A stretch of 64,000 nucleotides of DNA from Cupriavidus pampae (GTDB lineage Bacteria; Pseudomonadota; Gammaproteobacteria; Burkholderiales; Burkholderiaceae), in the NCBI RefSeq assembly GCF_914271485.1, contig NZ_CAJZAG010000004.1:124001-188000 (forward strand). Direction: 5' to 3'. This document shows, one piece after another, positions 37,594 to 53,903 of the stretch. A model generated the notes under the pieces. That model was not told the DNA's origin and searched no databases. It saw only the letters and a list, made by a program, of their open reading frames with translations. Positions within the stretch are counted from its first letter, which is position 1. Each line of letters starts with the position of its first letter. The position numbers and the translations under genes were made by a program.

Positions 37594-39753
37594 TCAACCG
37601 TTCTCGTCCCTGGATACGTTCGCGGCCAGCAGTACCGCGCCATGTGCGGGCACGCGCTGCGCGGCCCGCCCGTCCGCGCCATTGCGCACGGGCGCCTCAT
37701 CGTTATCGGGCGCGGTGCTATCGAACAGCACGCGCCACTGCGTGCCGGGGGGCGGTGGCCGGAACTCGACGTCCGTGCCGCCCGCGTTGAGGCACAGCAG
37801 AATCACCTGCACCGTGTCGTCATCGGTATGGTTGCCATGCGCGGCACGCCGCAGCGCCAGTGTGCGCTCTTCGGGATTGGCCCACTGGTCGGGGCTCAGC
37901 TCATTGCCGTCCGGGTCGAACCACGCAATATCGGCGAGACCGGGCGCGGGGCGAGTGCGGCCGTGCACGAAGCGGTTCTCGGTCAGCACCGGCAGTTGCT
38001 TGCGAAGTGCCAGCAGCCGTCGCACGCAGCTGAGCATTGCGGCATTGGCGGCATTGGCAGGATCGGCCGCATCGTTCCAGTCCAGCCAGGAAATCGGACC
38101 ATCCTGACAATACGCGTTGTTGTTACCGTTCTGACTGCGGCCCCACTCATCGCCGGCCGTGATCATTGGCGTGCCCTGTGAGAGCAGCAGCGTGGTCATC
38201 AGCGCGCGCGCTACGCGGCCGCGCGTATCGAGGATCCTGGCATCGTCGGTTGGCCCCTCGACACTGCCGTCGGGGCTCCAGTTCGCGCTCGCGTTGTCGT
38301 CGCTGCCATCGCGATTGTCCTCGCGATTGGCTTCGTTGTGCTTGTGGCTGTAGCTCACGAGGTCCGCCAGCGTAAAGCCATCATGCGCGGTAATGAAGTT
38401 GATGCTCGCCCACGGCTTGCGATGGCGCCGATCGAACAGGTCCGCGGAACCCGTCAGCCGCGCCGCAAGCTCGCCGCGCTGGCCCGCATCGCCGCGCCAG
38501 AAGCGGCGCGTGTTGTCGCGGAACTTGTCGTTCCACTCGGCAAAACCGGGCGGATGATTGCCAACCTGATAGCCACCGGGCCCGAGGTCCCACGGCTCGG
38601 AGATCAGCTTCACGCGCGACAACACCGGGTCCTGCAGCAGCGCATCGAAAAAGCCCGAGCCAGGATCGAAGCCCTGTGCCTCGCGCCCCAGCGTGCTGCC
38701 GAGGTCGAAGCGAAAACCATCCACGTGGAAGCATTGCACCCAGTAGCGCAGCGAGTCCATCACCATCTGCAGCACGCGCGGGTGCGACATGTTCAGCGTG
38801 TTGCCGCAGCCGGTGTCGTTGATGTAGTGACGCTCGTCGCCGGGCATCAGACGGTAATAGCTGGCGTTGTCGAGCCCGCGCCACGATACGGTGGGACCGA
38901 GTTCGTTGCCCTCGCACGTGTGGTTGTAGACCACGTCGAGAATGACTTCGATGCCTGCCGCGTGCAGCCGTCGGATCGCCACCTTCATTTCATGCAGCTG
39001 ATTCGTCGACAGATACTGCGGCTCGGGCGCGAAGAACGCGAGCGAGTTGTAGCCCCAGTAATTGCGCAGGCCACGCTCGATCAGAAAGCGGTCCTGCAGG
39101 AACGCGTGTACCGGTAGCAACTCCACCGCCGTTACGCCGAGCGCATGCAGATGATCGACGAAGCGCGGATCGGCGAGGGCCGCGAACGTGCCCCGCACAT
39201 GCGGCAGCAGATCCTCGCGCAGCATCGAGACGCCTCGCACATGCGCCTCGTAGATCGTGGTCCGCGGCCACGGAACATCAGGCGGACGATCGTCGCCCCA
39301 GTGAAAGCTTTCGTCGACGACCACGCCCTTGGCCATCATCGGCGCACTGTCGCGGCGATCGGGCGTGAGGTCGGCGCGCGGGCTGTTGAGCCGATAGCCG
39401 AACAGCGCATCGGACCAGCGCACCGGTCCACTCAACTGGCGCGCGTAGGGATCGAGCAACAGCTTGTGCGGGTTGAACCGATGGCCGCGCGCGGGCTCGT
39501 GCGGGCCGAACGCGCGATAGCCGTAGGTGGTACCGAGCGGTGCGTGCGGCAGGTAGCCATGCCAGATCTCGTCGGTGCATTCGGGCAACTGCAGCCGCTG
39601 CATCTCCCGGCGGCCGTTCGCCGAGAACAGGCACAGGTCGATGCGGCTCGCATTGGCGGAGAACACCGCGAAGTTGACCCCCAGTCCGTCCCAGTGGGCA
39701 CCGAGCGGATAGGGTTTGCCGGGCAGCAGGCGGTCGATGGGGGCGCTCGCCAT
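37594..39753 (-). CDS. glgX: Glycogen debranching enzyme GlgX
   Basis: A 719-residue GH13 isoamylase-type enzyme that removes alpha-1,6 branches. The N-terminal CBM48 region (YPLGAHWDGLGVNFAVFSANA) precedes the barrel with YNHTCEGNELGPTVSWRG, nucleophile Asp in VDGFRFDLGSTLGRE (about 347), Glu in LISEPWDLGPGGYQ (about 383) and Asp in NFITAHDGFTLADLV (about 456). The ATG at 39753 has AAGGAG close by. It lies 79 bases after glgB and two bases before malQ, so branch removal and glucan shuffling are co-expressed with glucan synthesis. Confidence 0.94.
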   Translation of the reverse strand: MASAPIDRLLPGKPYPLGAHWDGLGVNFAVFSANASRIDLCLFSANGRREMQRLQLPECTDEIWHGYLPHAPLGTTYGYRAFGPHEPARGHRFNPHKLLLDPYARQLSGPVRWSDALFGYRLNSPRADLTPDRRDSAPMMAKGVVVDESFHWGDDRPPDVPWPRTTIYEAHVRGVSMLREDLLPHVRGTFAALADPRFVDHLHALGVTAVELLPVHAFLQDRFLIERGLRNYWGYNSLAFFAPEPQYLSTNQLHEMKVAIRRLHAAGIEVILDVVYNHTCEGNELGPTVSWRGLDNASYYRLMPGDERHYINDTGCGNTLNMSHPRVLQMVMDSLRYWVQCFHVDGFRFDLGSTLGREAQGFDPGSGFFDALLQDPVLSRVKLISEPWDLGPGGYQVGNHPPGFAEWNDKFRDNTRRFWRGDAGQRGELAARLTGSADLFDRRHRKPWASINFITAHDGFTLADLVSYSHKHNEANREDNRDGSDDNASANWSPDGSVEGPTDDARILDTRGRVARALMTTLLLSQGTPMITAGDEWGRSQNGNNNAYCQDGPISWLDWNDAADPANAANAAMLSCVRRLLALRKQLPVLTENRFVHGRTRPAPGLADIAWFDPDGNELSPDQWANPEERTLALRRAAHGNHTDDDTVQVILLCLNAGGTDVEFRPPPPGTQWRVLFDSTAPDNDEAPVRNGADGRAAQRVPAHGAVLLAANVSRDENG

Positions 39754-39832
39754 GAAGAAGGCTCCTTCCTGTGATGTCGCGATTGTTCTGAAATTTATTC
39801 TGGGCGCGTCGCCAGGCTGCATTCACCACCAG

Positions 39833-42086
39833 TTACCCCGCGTAGCGAAGGATCAACGTCGCCAGCGGCGGCAGCGTCAGCGTCAGCGAGGCCGGTTGCC
39901 CGTGCGAAGGCGTGTCGCCTGCCTCCACGCGCCCGCCGTTGCCGAGATTGCTGCCACCGTAGTACGCGGCGTCGGAGTTCAGACATTCCTCCCACACACC
40001 GGGGAACGGCACCCCGAGCCGGTAATCGGGCCGCGGCACTGGCGTCATATTGACCACCACCAGCACTACCTCACGGCTGCCGCGGCCGGCGCTGCGCAGA
40101 TACGCGAACACGCTGTTCTGATGGTCGTCGCCGACCACCCACTGGAAGCCCTCGGGGTGATGGTCCATCGCATGCAGCGCGGGCAGCGCGCGATAGAGAC
40201 CGTTCAGGTCACGAATCAGCGAATGCACGCCGCGATGCGCGGGCTGGTCCAGCAGCGCCCAGTCGAGCTCGTCGTCGTGATTCCACTCACGCCACTGCGC
40301 GAACTCGCCGCCCATAAACAACAGCTTCTTGCCCGGATGGGTCCACATAAACGCGTAGTAGGCGCGCAGATTGGCCAGGCGCTGCCAGTCGTCGCCGGGC
40401 ATGCGACCGATCATCGAGCCCTTGCCGTGCACGACCTCGTCATGCGACAGCGGCAGCATGAACGCCTCCGACCACGCGTAGACCATGCCGAACGTCATAT
40501 TCGAGTGATGCCATGGTCGATGGATCGGCGCGTGTGCCATGTATTTCAGCGTGTCGTGCATCCAGCCCATGTTCCACTTGAAGTTGAAGCCGAGTCCGCC
40601 CGACTCCACGCTCGCGGTCACGCCGGGCCATGCGGTGGATTCCTCGGCGATGGTCAGCGCGCCGGGACAGCGTTCGTGCACCACGGTATTGAGTTCGCGC
40701 AGGAACGCCACCGCTTCGAGGTTTTCGCGGCCGCCGTAGCGATTTGGTACCCATTCCCCCGCTTCGCGGCTGTAGTCGCGATAGAGCATCGACGCCACCG
40801 CATCCACGCGCAACGCATCGATATGGAAGCGTTCGAGCCAGTGCAGTGCGCCGGCCAGCAGAAAGCCACGTACCTCGTTGCGCCCGAGGTTGTAGATCAG
40901 CGTGTTCCAGTCCTGATGGAACCCTTCGCGCGGGTCTTCGTGCTCGTAGAGCGCGGTGCCGTCGAAGCGGGCCAGGCCATGCGGGTCGGTCGGAAAGTGT
41001 GCGGGCACCCAGTCGAGCATCACGCCGATGCCGGCCTGATGACAGCGATCGACGAACGCCGCGAACTGTTCGGGCCGGCCCAGACGCGCGGTGGGCGCGA
41101 ACAGCGACAACGGCTGATAGCCCCACGAGCCGCCGAACGGATGCTCGGTCACCGGCAGCAATTCGATATGCGTAAAGCCGAGATCGCGCACGTACGGCAC
41201 CAGCCGATCGGCGAGGATTTCCCAGCCGCGTTCGGGATCGTTGGCGGCGCGCTGCCACGAGGTGACGTGCAGTTCGTAGACCGACATCGGTGCCGCATAG
41301 GGATTGGCCGCCGCGCGCTGCCGCATCCATTCGTCGTCGTTCCAGCCGAACGGCGGCGCGCTGTGCCCCGCGCACGCGACGACCGACGCGGTAGCCGGCG
41401 GCGCTTCGGTCGCGAGCGCGAGTGGATCGGCCTTGTCGGGCAACGCGGAGCCATCGGCACCGATCAGATCGAACTTGTAGCGCGAGCCGGGGCCTGCGCC
41501 GAGCGCGGACGGGATAAACAGTTCCCACACCCCGGAGCCGTGCCGCACACGCATCGGATGCCGCGTTGGGTTCCAGCCATTGAAATCGGCGATCACGGAC
41601 ACGCGCTGGGCATTTGGCGCCCATACCGCGAAACGCACACCGACCTCGCCCTCGACGGTCATGCATTGCGCGCCCAGACAACTGCCGAGTTCGAGATGAC
41701 GGCCCTCGTTGATCAGGTGCAGATCGAGTTCGCCGAGCAACAGGCCGAACGCATAGGGATCGGCGGTGACCTGCTCGCCGCCGTCGGGCCAGCGAATGCG
41801 CAACCGGTAGTCGCGCGGCACAGGCGGGCTCTTGCCGAAGCCGGGCAGACGGCCCGCGAATACGCCAGCGTCATGGAGCCGGGTCATTTCGACGATCGAG
41901 TTGCCGTCGGCATCGGTGAGGAAGGCCGCGTTCGCGCCGGGCAGCAGCGCGCGGATCAGCACGCCGTGCTCGTCACGATGGGGACCGAGCACACCGAACG
42001 GATCGGCGAGCCGACCGGCCAGCAGAGATTCCAGCACAGGCGCGGGAAGAGTGGGCGGGTCGGCCTTCAGGGGCGACTCCGCGAGT

Positions 42087-42100
<14 letters not shown>
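39833..42100 (-). CDS. glgB: 1,4-alpha-glucan branching enzyme
   Basis: A 755-residue GH13 enzyme that makes alpha-1,6 branches. It has the long N-terminal form with two beta-sandwich modules (residues about 25-130 [12 protein letters not shown] and 135-235 [20 protein letters not shown]). The catalytic residues are Asp in [20 protein letters not shown] (about 428), Glu in [13 protein letters not shown] (about 483) and Asp in [15 protein letters not shown]. The ATG at 42100 overlaps the end of the treS/maltokinase gene by 14 bases, so translation is coupled. GlgE and GlgB together are sufficient for branched glucan made from maltose-1-phosphate. Confidence 0.95.
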
Positions 42101-45481
<3,381 letters not shown>

Positions 45482-45485
<4 letters not shown>

Positions 45486-48400
45486 GCCGTGTCTCCGGAC
45501 GTTGTTGTAGGTTGTGGCCTGACGTGCCAGAGCGAAAACGGCAGCTCGTATGGATTCAGGCGGATATGTTGTGTCTTGCCTTGCCACGTGAAGCGGTGGC
45601 CGAACATCTGGTCTTCCACGAGCAGCGACGCATCGTCGGGCAGGCCCCATTCCCACAGCGGCAGTTCGATATCGGCTTCGCGCGGCGTGCGCGGATCGAG
45701 GCTGATGGCGGCCAGCAGGACGTCGTCACCGAAGGCCCCCGTCTGTTCCGCGCCGCTCGGCACGAAGCGCGCGAAGTACAGCACCGAGTCGTCGCTCGCG
45801 TGATAGAAGCGCAGGCCCAAATGGTTCTGCAGCGCCGGATGGCTGGAACGGATCTGATTGAGCCGCGAGATCTCGGCGACGATATTGCCGGGCTGACGCC
45901 AGTCGCGTGTGCGCAGCTCGTACTTCTCGGAGTCGAGGTACTCCTCCTTGGTCACGCCGTTGAGTACCAGTGGCGCGCTCTCGCAGACTTCGAAACCGTT
46001 GTACATGCCCCAGAGGCCCGACAGCAGCGAGGCGAGCGCCGCGCGAATCAGGAACGCGGGTCGGCCGCCTTCGTGCAGGAAGTACGGATTGATATCGGGC
46101 GTGTTGACGAAGAAGTGCGGGCGATAGATCTCGCGCATCGGCCCGCGCGTGAGCTCGGTCATGTACTCGATAAGCTCGGCCTTGGTATTGCGCCACGTGA
46201 AGTAGGTATAGGACTGCGCGAAGCCGACCTTGGCCAGGCGCGCCATCATCTTCGGCCGCGTAAAGGCCTCGGCGAGGAACAGCGTGTCCGGATAGCGCGC
46301 ACGCACGTCCGCGATCATCCATTCCCAGAACGGCAGCGGCTTGGTATGCGGGTTATCCACGCGGAAGATGCGCACACCCTGTTCGGCCCAGAACATCACG
46401 ACATCCCGCAGGGCCTGCCAGAGTGCCTCGCCACCGGGGGTTGCGTAGAAATCCACGTTGACGATGTCCTCGTACTTCTTCGGCGGATTTTCGGCATAGC
46501 GCAGCGTGCCGTCGGGACGATGCTGGAACCATTCGGGATGTTGCTTTAGCCACGGATGGTCGAGCGAACACTGGATCGCGAAGTCGAGCGCGAGCTCGAT
46601 GCCGAGATCGGCCGCGGCGCTGCGCAGGCGCTGAAAGTCCTCCAACGTGCCAAGCTCGGGGTGAATCGCATCGTGTCCGCCCTCGGCGCCGCCGATCGCA
46701 TAAGGGCTGCCGACATCGCCGGGTTCGGCTTTGAGGCTGTTGTTCTTGCCTTTGCGGTGCTCGATGCCGATCGGGTGGATTGGCGGGAAGTAGAGCACGT
46801 CGAACCCCATCGCGCGGATCTCGGGCAGGCGGCGAATCACGTCGGCGAAGGTGCCGTGGCGCGTGGTATCGCCGCTTTCGGAGCGCGGGAACAGTTCGTA
46901 CCAGCTCGAAAAGCGCGCGGCGAGGCGGTCTGCCTCCACCGGCATCGTGGTGGGGAAACGGCTGAGGAACGGGCGTCCCGACGGATACGCCATCGCGGCG
47001 CGCATCGCGGCGTCGGTGCGCGGCGATAGCAGGATCTCGAGCCGCAGCGCGTCGTCACCGCGCGCGGCCTCCAGATCCGCGACGATAGAGGTTGCGTCTT
47101 CGATGTTGTGCCCTTCGGGCGCCGCCAGCGTGGCGAGTACCAACTGCGCGCCTTCCTCGATCTCGAGGGTCACATCGACGCCGGCCTTGCGTTTCTTGCC
47201 GACTTCATCGAGCCAGCTGCCGAAGCTGTCTTTCCACGCCTCGATCGTGTATTCGTGACGCCCCAGCGCGACCATCGGAAAGCTGCCGCGCCAGCGGTCG
47301 TTGACGATCGGCACCATCGGCGACGATTGCCACGTCGACTCGCCCGGTGCGCGCCAGATCACCGCCGCGGCGAGCTTGTCGTGACCGTCCATCCAGATAT
47401 CGGCGCTGACCTCGACGCGCTCGCCGACCACGCGCCGCACCGCGAAGCGGCCGGCATCGCAGCTGGGCGCGAGGTTTTCGATGGCCACGCGCGGCGCGGC
47501 CATGGCGTCAGCGATCGTCACTGTAGGTTGCTTCGCACCGTTGGATCCGGCCTTGGCCTTGGCGCCGCGCTTCGGTTTTTCAGTCGCCGCGCGCGCGTTC
47601 ACTGCGGGCAGTGCGCAGTAGATGCGAATATCCGCGGGCGCCAGCGTAATGGCGCCGCATGGATCGAGCGTCTCCTGCGGGGCCAGCGCACTGCCGGGTC
47701 CCCCCGTGCTCGGACGTAGCGTCGCGGCCGGTTGGGGCAGGCCTTGCAGGATACGATCCGCGCCGAATGACGCGGGGTTGTCGGTGCAGGGGTTGAGCAC
47801 CACGGTGAGCGCGGCGGCGTTGGACTCACCACTGGCGTCGCTCTTGGCTTCATGACCGTTGGCGAGATGGCGCGGCAGCCGCGCCAGCACGGTCAGCGGT
47901 GCATCGGGCCCGCTGAGCTGGCGCAGCGCCACCGCGCCCGGTGCGCGCTGCGCACTGATCCACGCGTTGACTTCCATCACCTCATGCGAGAGATCGAACG
48001 GCGCATCATGTGTATCGTCGAGTTCGGGCAGGCCGCCGGTCTCGAAACCGGCCGGCACCAGCAAGCCGTCGCCGATCGCCGCAGCCGTCCACAACGCGCG
48101 GCGGGCCGCCAGCACATCGAGCCCATTGGGCGTGAGCGAAGGTGCGGCGAATACACTGCCGAAGCGGCGCAGTCGCGCGATTTCCTCGGTCAGCCACGCG
48201 CTGCGATAGTCCCACCAGGGCAGCGACGAGAACGCGCCATCGAACGGCGCCTGTGCAAGGTCATCGAGTTGCTGCGGTGTGCTGCCGGGCGTCCAGGCGA
48301 GAAAGATGCCTTGCGCGGCGCCACCGCGCCGGACTTCGCCCAGCAGCGTCGCCCAGTGTTCGCCAAGTACACGCGTCGGTGCACGACAGCAGAAACCGCT

Positions 48401-48784
48401 CACACCGGTGTCGAGCGCGTCGCGGATCTGCGTGGCCCACCAGCCCAGCGCGGCCGTAGCCACTGCCGGATCGTGCCAGCGCAGCCGCACGCCAGGCAGA
48501 TGATGGTCGGTGGCATCGGGTGCGCCACCGGGCCGCGCATGGTCGAGCCACCCATCGTGATGGGCCGCGGCGTCTTGCGGAAAGCGATCGAGTGAAAGGT
48601 CGAGCAGGAGGCCGAGGCCATGGCGGCGGCACTGGGCGGCCACCGCGGAGAGGGATTCGGCGCGGTTGTGCGGCACCGACCATCCTGCCAGCAGCACATG
48701 ATCGAACCCTAGCGTGGCGGCGCGCGTCAGCGCGGCGTCATCGATCGGTCGTGAGTCGGTCGGATTCAGTTGGCAAATTCGCAC
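45482..48784 (-). CDS. glgE: Maltosyltransferase GlgE with a large N-terminal module
   Basis: An enzyme of about 1100 residues that transfers maltosyl units from maltose-1-phosphate to alpha-glucan. The GlgE part starts near residue 430 (PRVAIENLAPSCDAGRFAV), has the GH13 catalytic block from about 628 (WYELFPRS), Asp in IFRVDNPHTKPLPFW (about 809), Glu in FLAEAFTRPKMM (about 838) and NTPDINPYF. Known GlgE proteins are about 660-700 residues; the first 420 here form another barrel-like module (LGFDHVLLAGWS, GLGLLLDLSLDRF) lacking a clear catalytic triad. The GTG at 48784 fits AAGGA eight bases upstream and the promoter at 48824; a TTG at 48859 is less likely. Confidence 0.9.
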
Positions 48785-48823
48785 GTGACTTGTCCTTGGG
48801 CCGGCATAGATTGGACGAGGCAC

Positions 48824-48838
48824 GCGAAGGCTGTGCCA
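48824..48838 (-). promoter_or_regulatory. Sigma-54 (-24/-12) promoter for the glgE operon
   Basis: Minus-strand TGGCACAGCCTTCGC matches nine of ten consensus positions. A start near 48812 gives a leader of about 28 bases to the GTG at 48784, containing the AAGGA site. This supports the GTG start, since an upstream start at 48859 would place the promoter inside the gene. Two sigma-54 activator genes begin just beyond. Confidence 0.65.
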
Positions 48839-48871
48839 GATCGGCGGAGGGTGGGCCAAAAACCCGGATGC

Positions 48872-48902
48872 CCTTGCAAGGCAACGGATCGCAAAGTGCG
48901 AT
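48872..48902. promoter_or_regulatory. Two small dyads upstream of glgE, possible activator sites
   Basis: The palindrome CCTTGCAAGG (48872-48881) and the dyad ATCGCA-AAG-TGCGAT (48888-48902) lie 60-90 bases upstream of the predicted sigma-54 start for glgE, the usual place for enhancer-binding proteins. Confidence 0.4.
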
Positions 48903-48910
48903 GCACAAAA

Positions 48911-48951
48911 CGAAGCGCGCCTCGCATGTAATTCCTACACGGGAGGCGCGC
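48911..48951 (-). terminator. Terminator of the sigma-54 activator gene
   Basis: GCGCGCCTC (48915-48923) pairs with GAGGCGCGC (48943-48951); read on the minus strand the stem is followed by TTCGTTTTG. It lies 39 bases after the stop of the activator gene at 48990 and before the glgE promoter, so it insulates the glgE operon. Confidence 0.65.
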
Positions 48952-48989
48952 GTCTTTGCTTCAGAGTGAGCGTGGCGTCAGTTCGCTCG

Positions 48990-50027
48990 TTAGTTCGCCC
49001 GATACACGTCGAGACGGTTGTAGAGCGTCTTGAGACTGATACCGAGCGCGCGCGCGGCCTGGCGTTTATCGCCGTCGTAACGCGATAGCGTGGCGAGGAT
49101 GATCTCGCGCTGCGTGTCGGCAAGCGTGGTGCCCACGCGCACGCTGACGACGCCATCGACCGTGGTCGGCCGCGGCGGCTGGTTGGCGAGGTTCGGGTTG
49201 CCGATCTCCACGAGCTTGTCGGCCAGGATGTACGCGCGGTACACGGCGTTCTTCAATTCCCGCACATTGCCGGGCCAGTCGTAGCGCACGAGGCGTTCGA
49301 GCGTACCCGCGGAGAAGGCCTTGTCGGTCTGCTCCATGGCGTTGAATTCGTTGAGGAAATGGCGCGCGAGCGGCACGATGTCCTCGGTGCGTTCCCGCAG
49401 CGGCGGAATCTGCAGCGGAAAGACTGCCAGGCGATACAGCAGATCCTCGCGCAGATGTCCGCTGCGCACGGCATCCATCGGGTCACGATTGGTCGCGGCG
49501 AGGATGCGCACGTCGCTGACCAGCAGCGTGTCGCCGCCCACACGCTGGAACGTCCGACTCTCGAGAACGCGCAGCAGCTTGATCTGCATCTCAAGTGGCA
49601 TTTCAGTCACTTCATCGAGAAACAGCGTGCCAGCCTGCGCCTGTTCGAAATAGCCCGCCTTTTGCTCGAGCGCACCCGTGAAGCCGCCCTTTTCATGTCC
49701 GAACAATTCCGATTCGATCAAGGTCGGCGCGATGGCGCCACAGTTCACCGCGACAAACGGTCCGGTGCGGCGGTTGCTGCGTTCGTGTACGGCACGGGCC
49801 ACCACTTCCTTGCCCGCACCCGACTCTCCGACTGCCAGCATCGTGATGTCGGTCGTGGCCACGCGATCGAGTTGACCGATCAGCCGCTGCATCGCGGGCG
49901 AGGTGGACTCCCACAGCAGGGAGACCTGACCGGGCACGGCACGGCGCGCCGGAGCACGTGGCGGCGGGGCGGTACGACTGGGCGGGCTGGTGACGGTAGT
50001 GGACACGGGTGTCGCCTTGACCGGCAC
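48990..50027 (-). CDS. Sigma-54-dependent activator without receiver domain
   Basis: A 345-residue enhancer-binding protein made of a short Pro/Ala/Arg-rich leader (about 35 residues), an AAA+ sigma-54 interaction domain (about 40-270) and a Fis-type helix-turn-helix ([22 protein letters not shown]). Walker A is [11 protein letters not shown], Walker [11 protein letters not shown]. The sigma-54 contact loop reads GGFTGA where most have GAFTGA. With no regulatory domain it could be constitutively active or controlled by partner binding or level. The GTG at 50027 is the only possible start after an in-frame stop; a GTG at codon 8 has a better ribosome site. It is paralogous to the product of the divergent gene. 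Confidence 0.87.
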   Translation of the reverse strand: MPVKATPVSTTVTSPPSRTAPPPRAPARRAVPGQVSLLWESTSPAMQRLIGQLDRVATTDITMLAVGESGAGKEVVARAVHERSNRRTGPFVAVNCGAIAPTLIESELFGHEKGGFTGALEQKAGYFEQAQAGTLFLDEVTEMPLEMQIKLLRVLESRTFQRVGGDTLLVSDVRILAATNRDPMDAVRSGHLREDLLYRLAVFPLQIPPLRERTEDIVPLARHFLNEFNAMEQTDKAFSAGTLERLVRYDWPGNVRELKNAVYRAYILADKLVEIGNPNLANQPPRPTTVDGVVSVRVGTTLADTQREIILATLSRYDGDKRQAARALGISLKTLYNRLDVYRAN

Positions 50028-50105
50028 GCCCCCGTTGATGATCGGAAAGAGGGGCGCAATCGCGTCGGCATTGGTAGTTGATGCCTCTTATGCTATCTGT
50101 TGACA

Positions 50106-50125
50106 CAGGCAGTGGCTACTGCCTG
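50106..50125. promoter_or_regulatory. Dyad between the two divergent activator genes
   Basis: CAGGCAGT (50106-50113) and ACTGCCTG (50118-50125) are perfect inverted arms around GGCT. A TTGACA -35-like hexamer lies directly next to it (50100-50105). The dyad is centred in the 220-base divergent region and may be an autoregulatory operator. Confidence 0.45.
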
Positions 50126-50247
50126 CGCATGAATCGCGGCAAGGTCCGACAGCCGTGTCAGACGGACACTGGCATAAGGCCTCTGACCGCACCCGTACAC
50201 TTCGGGTACTCTTTCCGACCTGCGCCCGCCGCCATCCCATTCAGACC

Positions 50248-51648
50248 ATGCCTCATATCCTGATCGTTGACGACGACGAGAACGCTTGCGCCGCACTGGC
50301 CGAGATTGTCGCGATCGAAGGGTTTTCGTCGGCAACGGCTGGTAACCTGCGCGAAGCGCGCCTGCAAATTGGCTGGCGCATGCCCGATGCGGTGCTTGCC
50401 GACCTGCGGCTGCCCGACGGCAGCGGCATGGAATTGTTTGCCGAAGTGAGCTCGGCCGGGGTCGAGGTGATCCTGACCACTGGCTATGCCAGTGTCGAAT
50501 CCGCCGTCGAAGCCCTGCGCATGGGCGCCACCGATTACCTCGTCAAGCCCATCAACGTGACCCGCCTGCAGGCGGTGCTCAAGCGTATCGCCACGACCGG
50601 TGAACTGAAGGCCGAAATCCATTCGCTGCGCGGCGAACTGCGCCGCTATGGCCGTTTCGGCCGGTTGCTTGGCAGTTCGGAGGCCATGCAGGCCGTTTAT
50701 GACCAGCTCAGCAAGGTCGGCCCGACCGAGGCCACCGTGCTGCTGATTGGCGAGTCGGGCACCGGCAAGGAACTGGCCGCCCAGACCGTGCACGAGTTGT
50801 CGTCGCGCCGACGCCAGCCGTTCCTCGCGGTGAACTGCGGCGCGATTTCGCCGACGCTGATCGAATCCGAGATGTTTGGCCACGAGCGCGGCAGCTTTAC
50901 CGGCGCCGACCGTCAGCACAAGGGCTACTTCGAACGCGCCGACGCGGGCACGCTGTTCCTCGACGAAATCACGGAGATGCCGCTCGAGCTGCAGGTCAAG
51001 CTGCTGCGCGTGCTGGAGACCGGCACGTTCATGCGCGTGGGCACCAACCGCGAATGCCATGCGGACGTGCGCGTGCTGGCGGCAACCAACCGCAATCCCG
51101 AGGAAGCCGTGGCCGAAGGCAAGCTGCGCGCCGACCTCTATCACCGTCTGAACGTGTTCCCGATCGAGTTGCCGCCGCTGCGGGTGCGCGGCGACGACGT
51201 GGTGCAGATCGCCAACACCATGCTCGAGCAGCTCAATGGAGAGCAGGGCACGCAGCGCCGCTTTGCCTCCAATGTGCTGGAGAGCCTGCGCATGCATGCA
51301 TGGCCCGGCAATGTCCGCGAGCTGCGCAACTTTGTGCAGCGCGCCTACATTTTGGCCGATCAGGACATCATCACCGAAGTCCAGATTCCGCTGCAGGTGG
51401 CGGCCACGCCGTCGCCGGGCACGGCGGTGGTATCGGTGCCCGTGGGCATGTCGCTCGCGGACGCGGACCGTCAACTGATCTTCGCGACGCTCGAGCAGTG
51501 CGCGGGGGTGAAGAAGCACGCCGCGGAGATTCTCGGTATCAGCTTGAAGACGTTGTACAACCGGCTGGAAGACTATGCAGCCAAAGGCGAATTGCCGGAA
51601 TGGCTGCGAGCCTCGCGTAACGGCGATAACAGCTCGCCGGCCGCGTGA
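50248..51648 (+). CDS. NtrC-type sigma-54 response regulator
   Basis: A 466-residue regulator: receiver (about 1-120) with acidic residues in LIVDDDENA, acceptor Asp in [13 protein letters not shown] and Lys in [12 protein letters not shown]+ domain (about 145-380) with [11 protein letters not shown], contact loop GSFTGA and [10 protein letters not shown]; and a C-terminal Fis helix-turn-helix ([22 protein letters not shown]). The ATG at 50248 is used because the receiver begins immediately after it. Its C-terminal linker and helix-turn-helix closely resemble those of the divergent receiver-less activator, pointing to duplication and possibly a shared DNA target. It is followed by a degenerate kinase gene. 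Confidence 0.9.
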   Translation: MPHILIVDDDENACAALAEIVAIEGFSSATAGNLREARLQIGWRMPDAVLADLRLPDGSGMELFAEVSSAGVEVILTTGYASVESAVEALRMGATDYLVKPINVTRLQAVLKRIATTGELKAEIHSLRGELRRYGRFGRLLGSSEAMQAVYDQLSKVGPTEATVLLIGESGTGKELAAQTVHELSSRRRQPFLAVNCGAISPTLIESEMFGHERGSFTGADRQHKGYFERADAGTLFLDEITEMPLELQVKLLRVLETGTFMRVGTNRECHADVRVLAATNRNPEEAVAEGKLRADLYHRLNVFPIELPPLRVRGDDVVQIANTMLEQLNGEQGTQRRFASNVLESLRMHAWPGNVRELRNFVQRAYILADQDIITEVQIPLQVAATPSPGTAVVSVPVGMSLADADRQLIFATLEQCAGVKKHAAEILGISLKTLYNRLEDYAAKGELPEWLRASRNGDNSSPAA

Positions 51649-51759
51649 ACGCGGTCAGATCCGATGGTGCCGATGGCCCGTCGCGAGCGAAGCACGGTTC
51701 TTGCTTGATGCATCTTTGTATCAAGTGCTGCTGCCTGCGAGCGGGCTGGCAGGAACCGC

Positions 51760-53191
<1,432 letters not shown>

Positions 53192-53206
53192 ACAAGGGGG
53201 GAAACG

Positions 53207-53842
53207 ATGTCTACGATCATTGCAGGACGCTTCGAAACCTTCGCCCATGCCGAGAACACTGCCAACCGCATGCTTGCACAGGGCTTCCGTCAGGATGATC
53301 TGAGCATGTTCTACGTGAATCCCCCGGGCCAGCATGGCACCTATCCGATCGGTGGCGACCGCGCGGTCGACCCCGCCGCGCGCGAGACAGGCAAGGGCGC
53401 CGGCCGCGGCATCATGTTCGGCGCGGCGGTCGGTGTGGGCGTGGGCGTCTGCGCGTGTGTCGCGATGCGCGCGTGGATGCAGGCCCCGCTGCAAAGCTGG
53501 TTGATGGTGCTGACGCTGGCCTTGACCACCGGCGTAGGTGCGTATCTCGGTTCGCTGATCGGCGCCCTCAACATGACCGGCAGCGAACGCCGCGATCCGC
53601 GCACCGGTGAGCCGCGTGTGCGCAGCTCTGGCGTATTGCTCGCCGCGCATGTCTCCGTCGATAACACCGCGCTGGCCACCGAGTTGTTGCGCACCGGCGG
53701 TGCCGAGGAAGTCGAACACGCCGAAGGACAGTGGCGCAATGGCCGCTGGGAAGACTTCGATCCGCTGGCGCCACCAAAACTCGCCGGGGTGGCCCCCAAG
53801 GGGGCCACCGAGCCCGGCGTAACGCCCATGGAGACGCGCTGA
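53207..53842 (+). CDS. Membrane protein with general-stress-type N-terminus
   Basis: A 211-residue protein. It begins MSTIIAGRFETFAHAENTA and has a helix-strand module (ANRMLAQGFRQDDLSMFYV), then two hydrophobic segments (GIMFGAAVGVGVGVCACVAM and LMVLTLALTTGVGAYLG; about 65-125) and a C-terminal module ending EEVEHAEGQWRNGRWEDF. The N- and C-terminal modules are homologous to those of the 151-residue protein at 62037, which lacks the membrane part. Function unknown; modules of this kind resemble the glycine-zipper/general stress families. The ATG at 53207 has a G-rich ribosome site. Confidence 0.75.
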   Translation: MSTIIAGRFETFAHAENTANRMLAQGFRQDDLSMFYVNPPGQHGTYPIGGDRAVDPAARETGKGAGRGIMFGAAVGVGVGVCACVAMRAWMQAPLQSWLMVLTLALTTGVGAYLGSLIGALNMTGSERRDPRTGEPRVRSSGVLLAAHVSVDNTALATELLRTGGAEEVEHAEGQWRNGRWEDFDPLAPPKLAGVAPKGATEPGVTPMETR

Positions 53843-53903
53843 CATGCTGGTACCCTTCCGCCCCTTTCAATTGACCCCGACGCTGTTACCTCAGGAGAAG
53901 TCC

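Noticed and set aside
51690..51704. AAGCACGGTTCTTGC before the degenerate kinase
   Set aside because: Lacks the invariant GG of the -24 element, and the gene follows the regulator closely enough to be co-transcribed.
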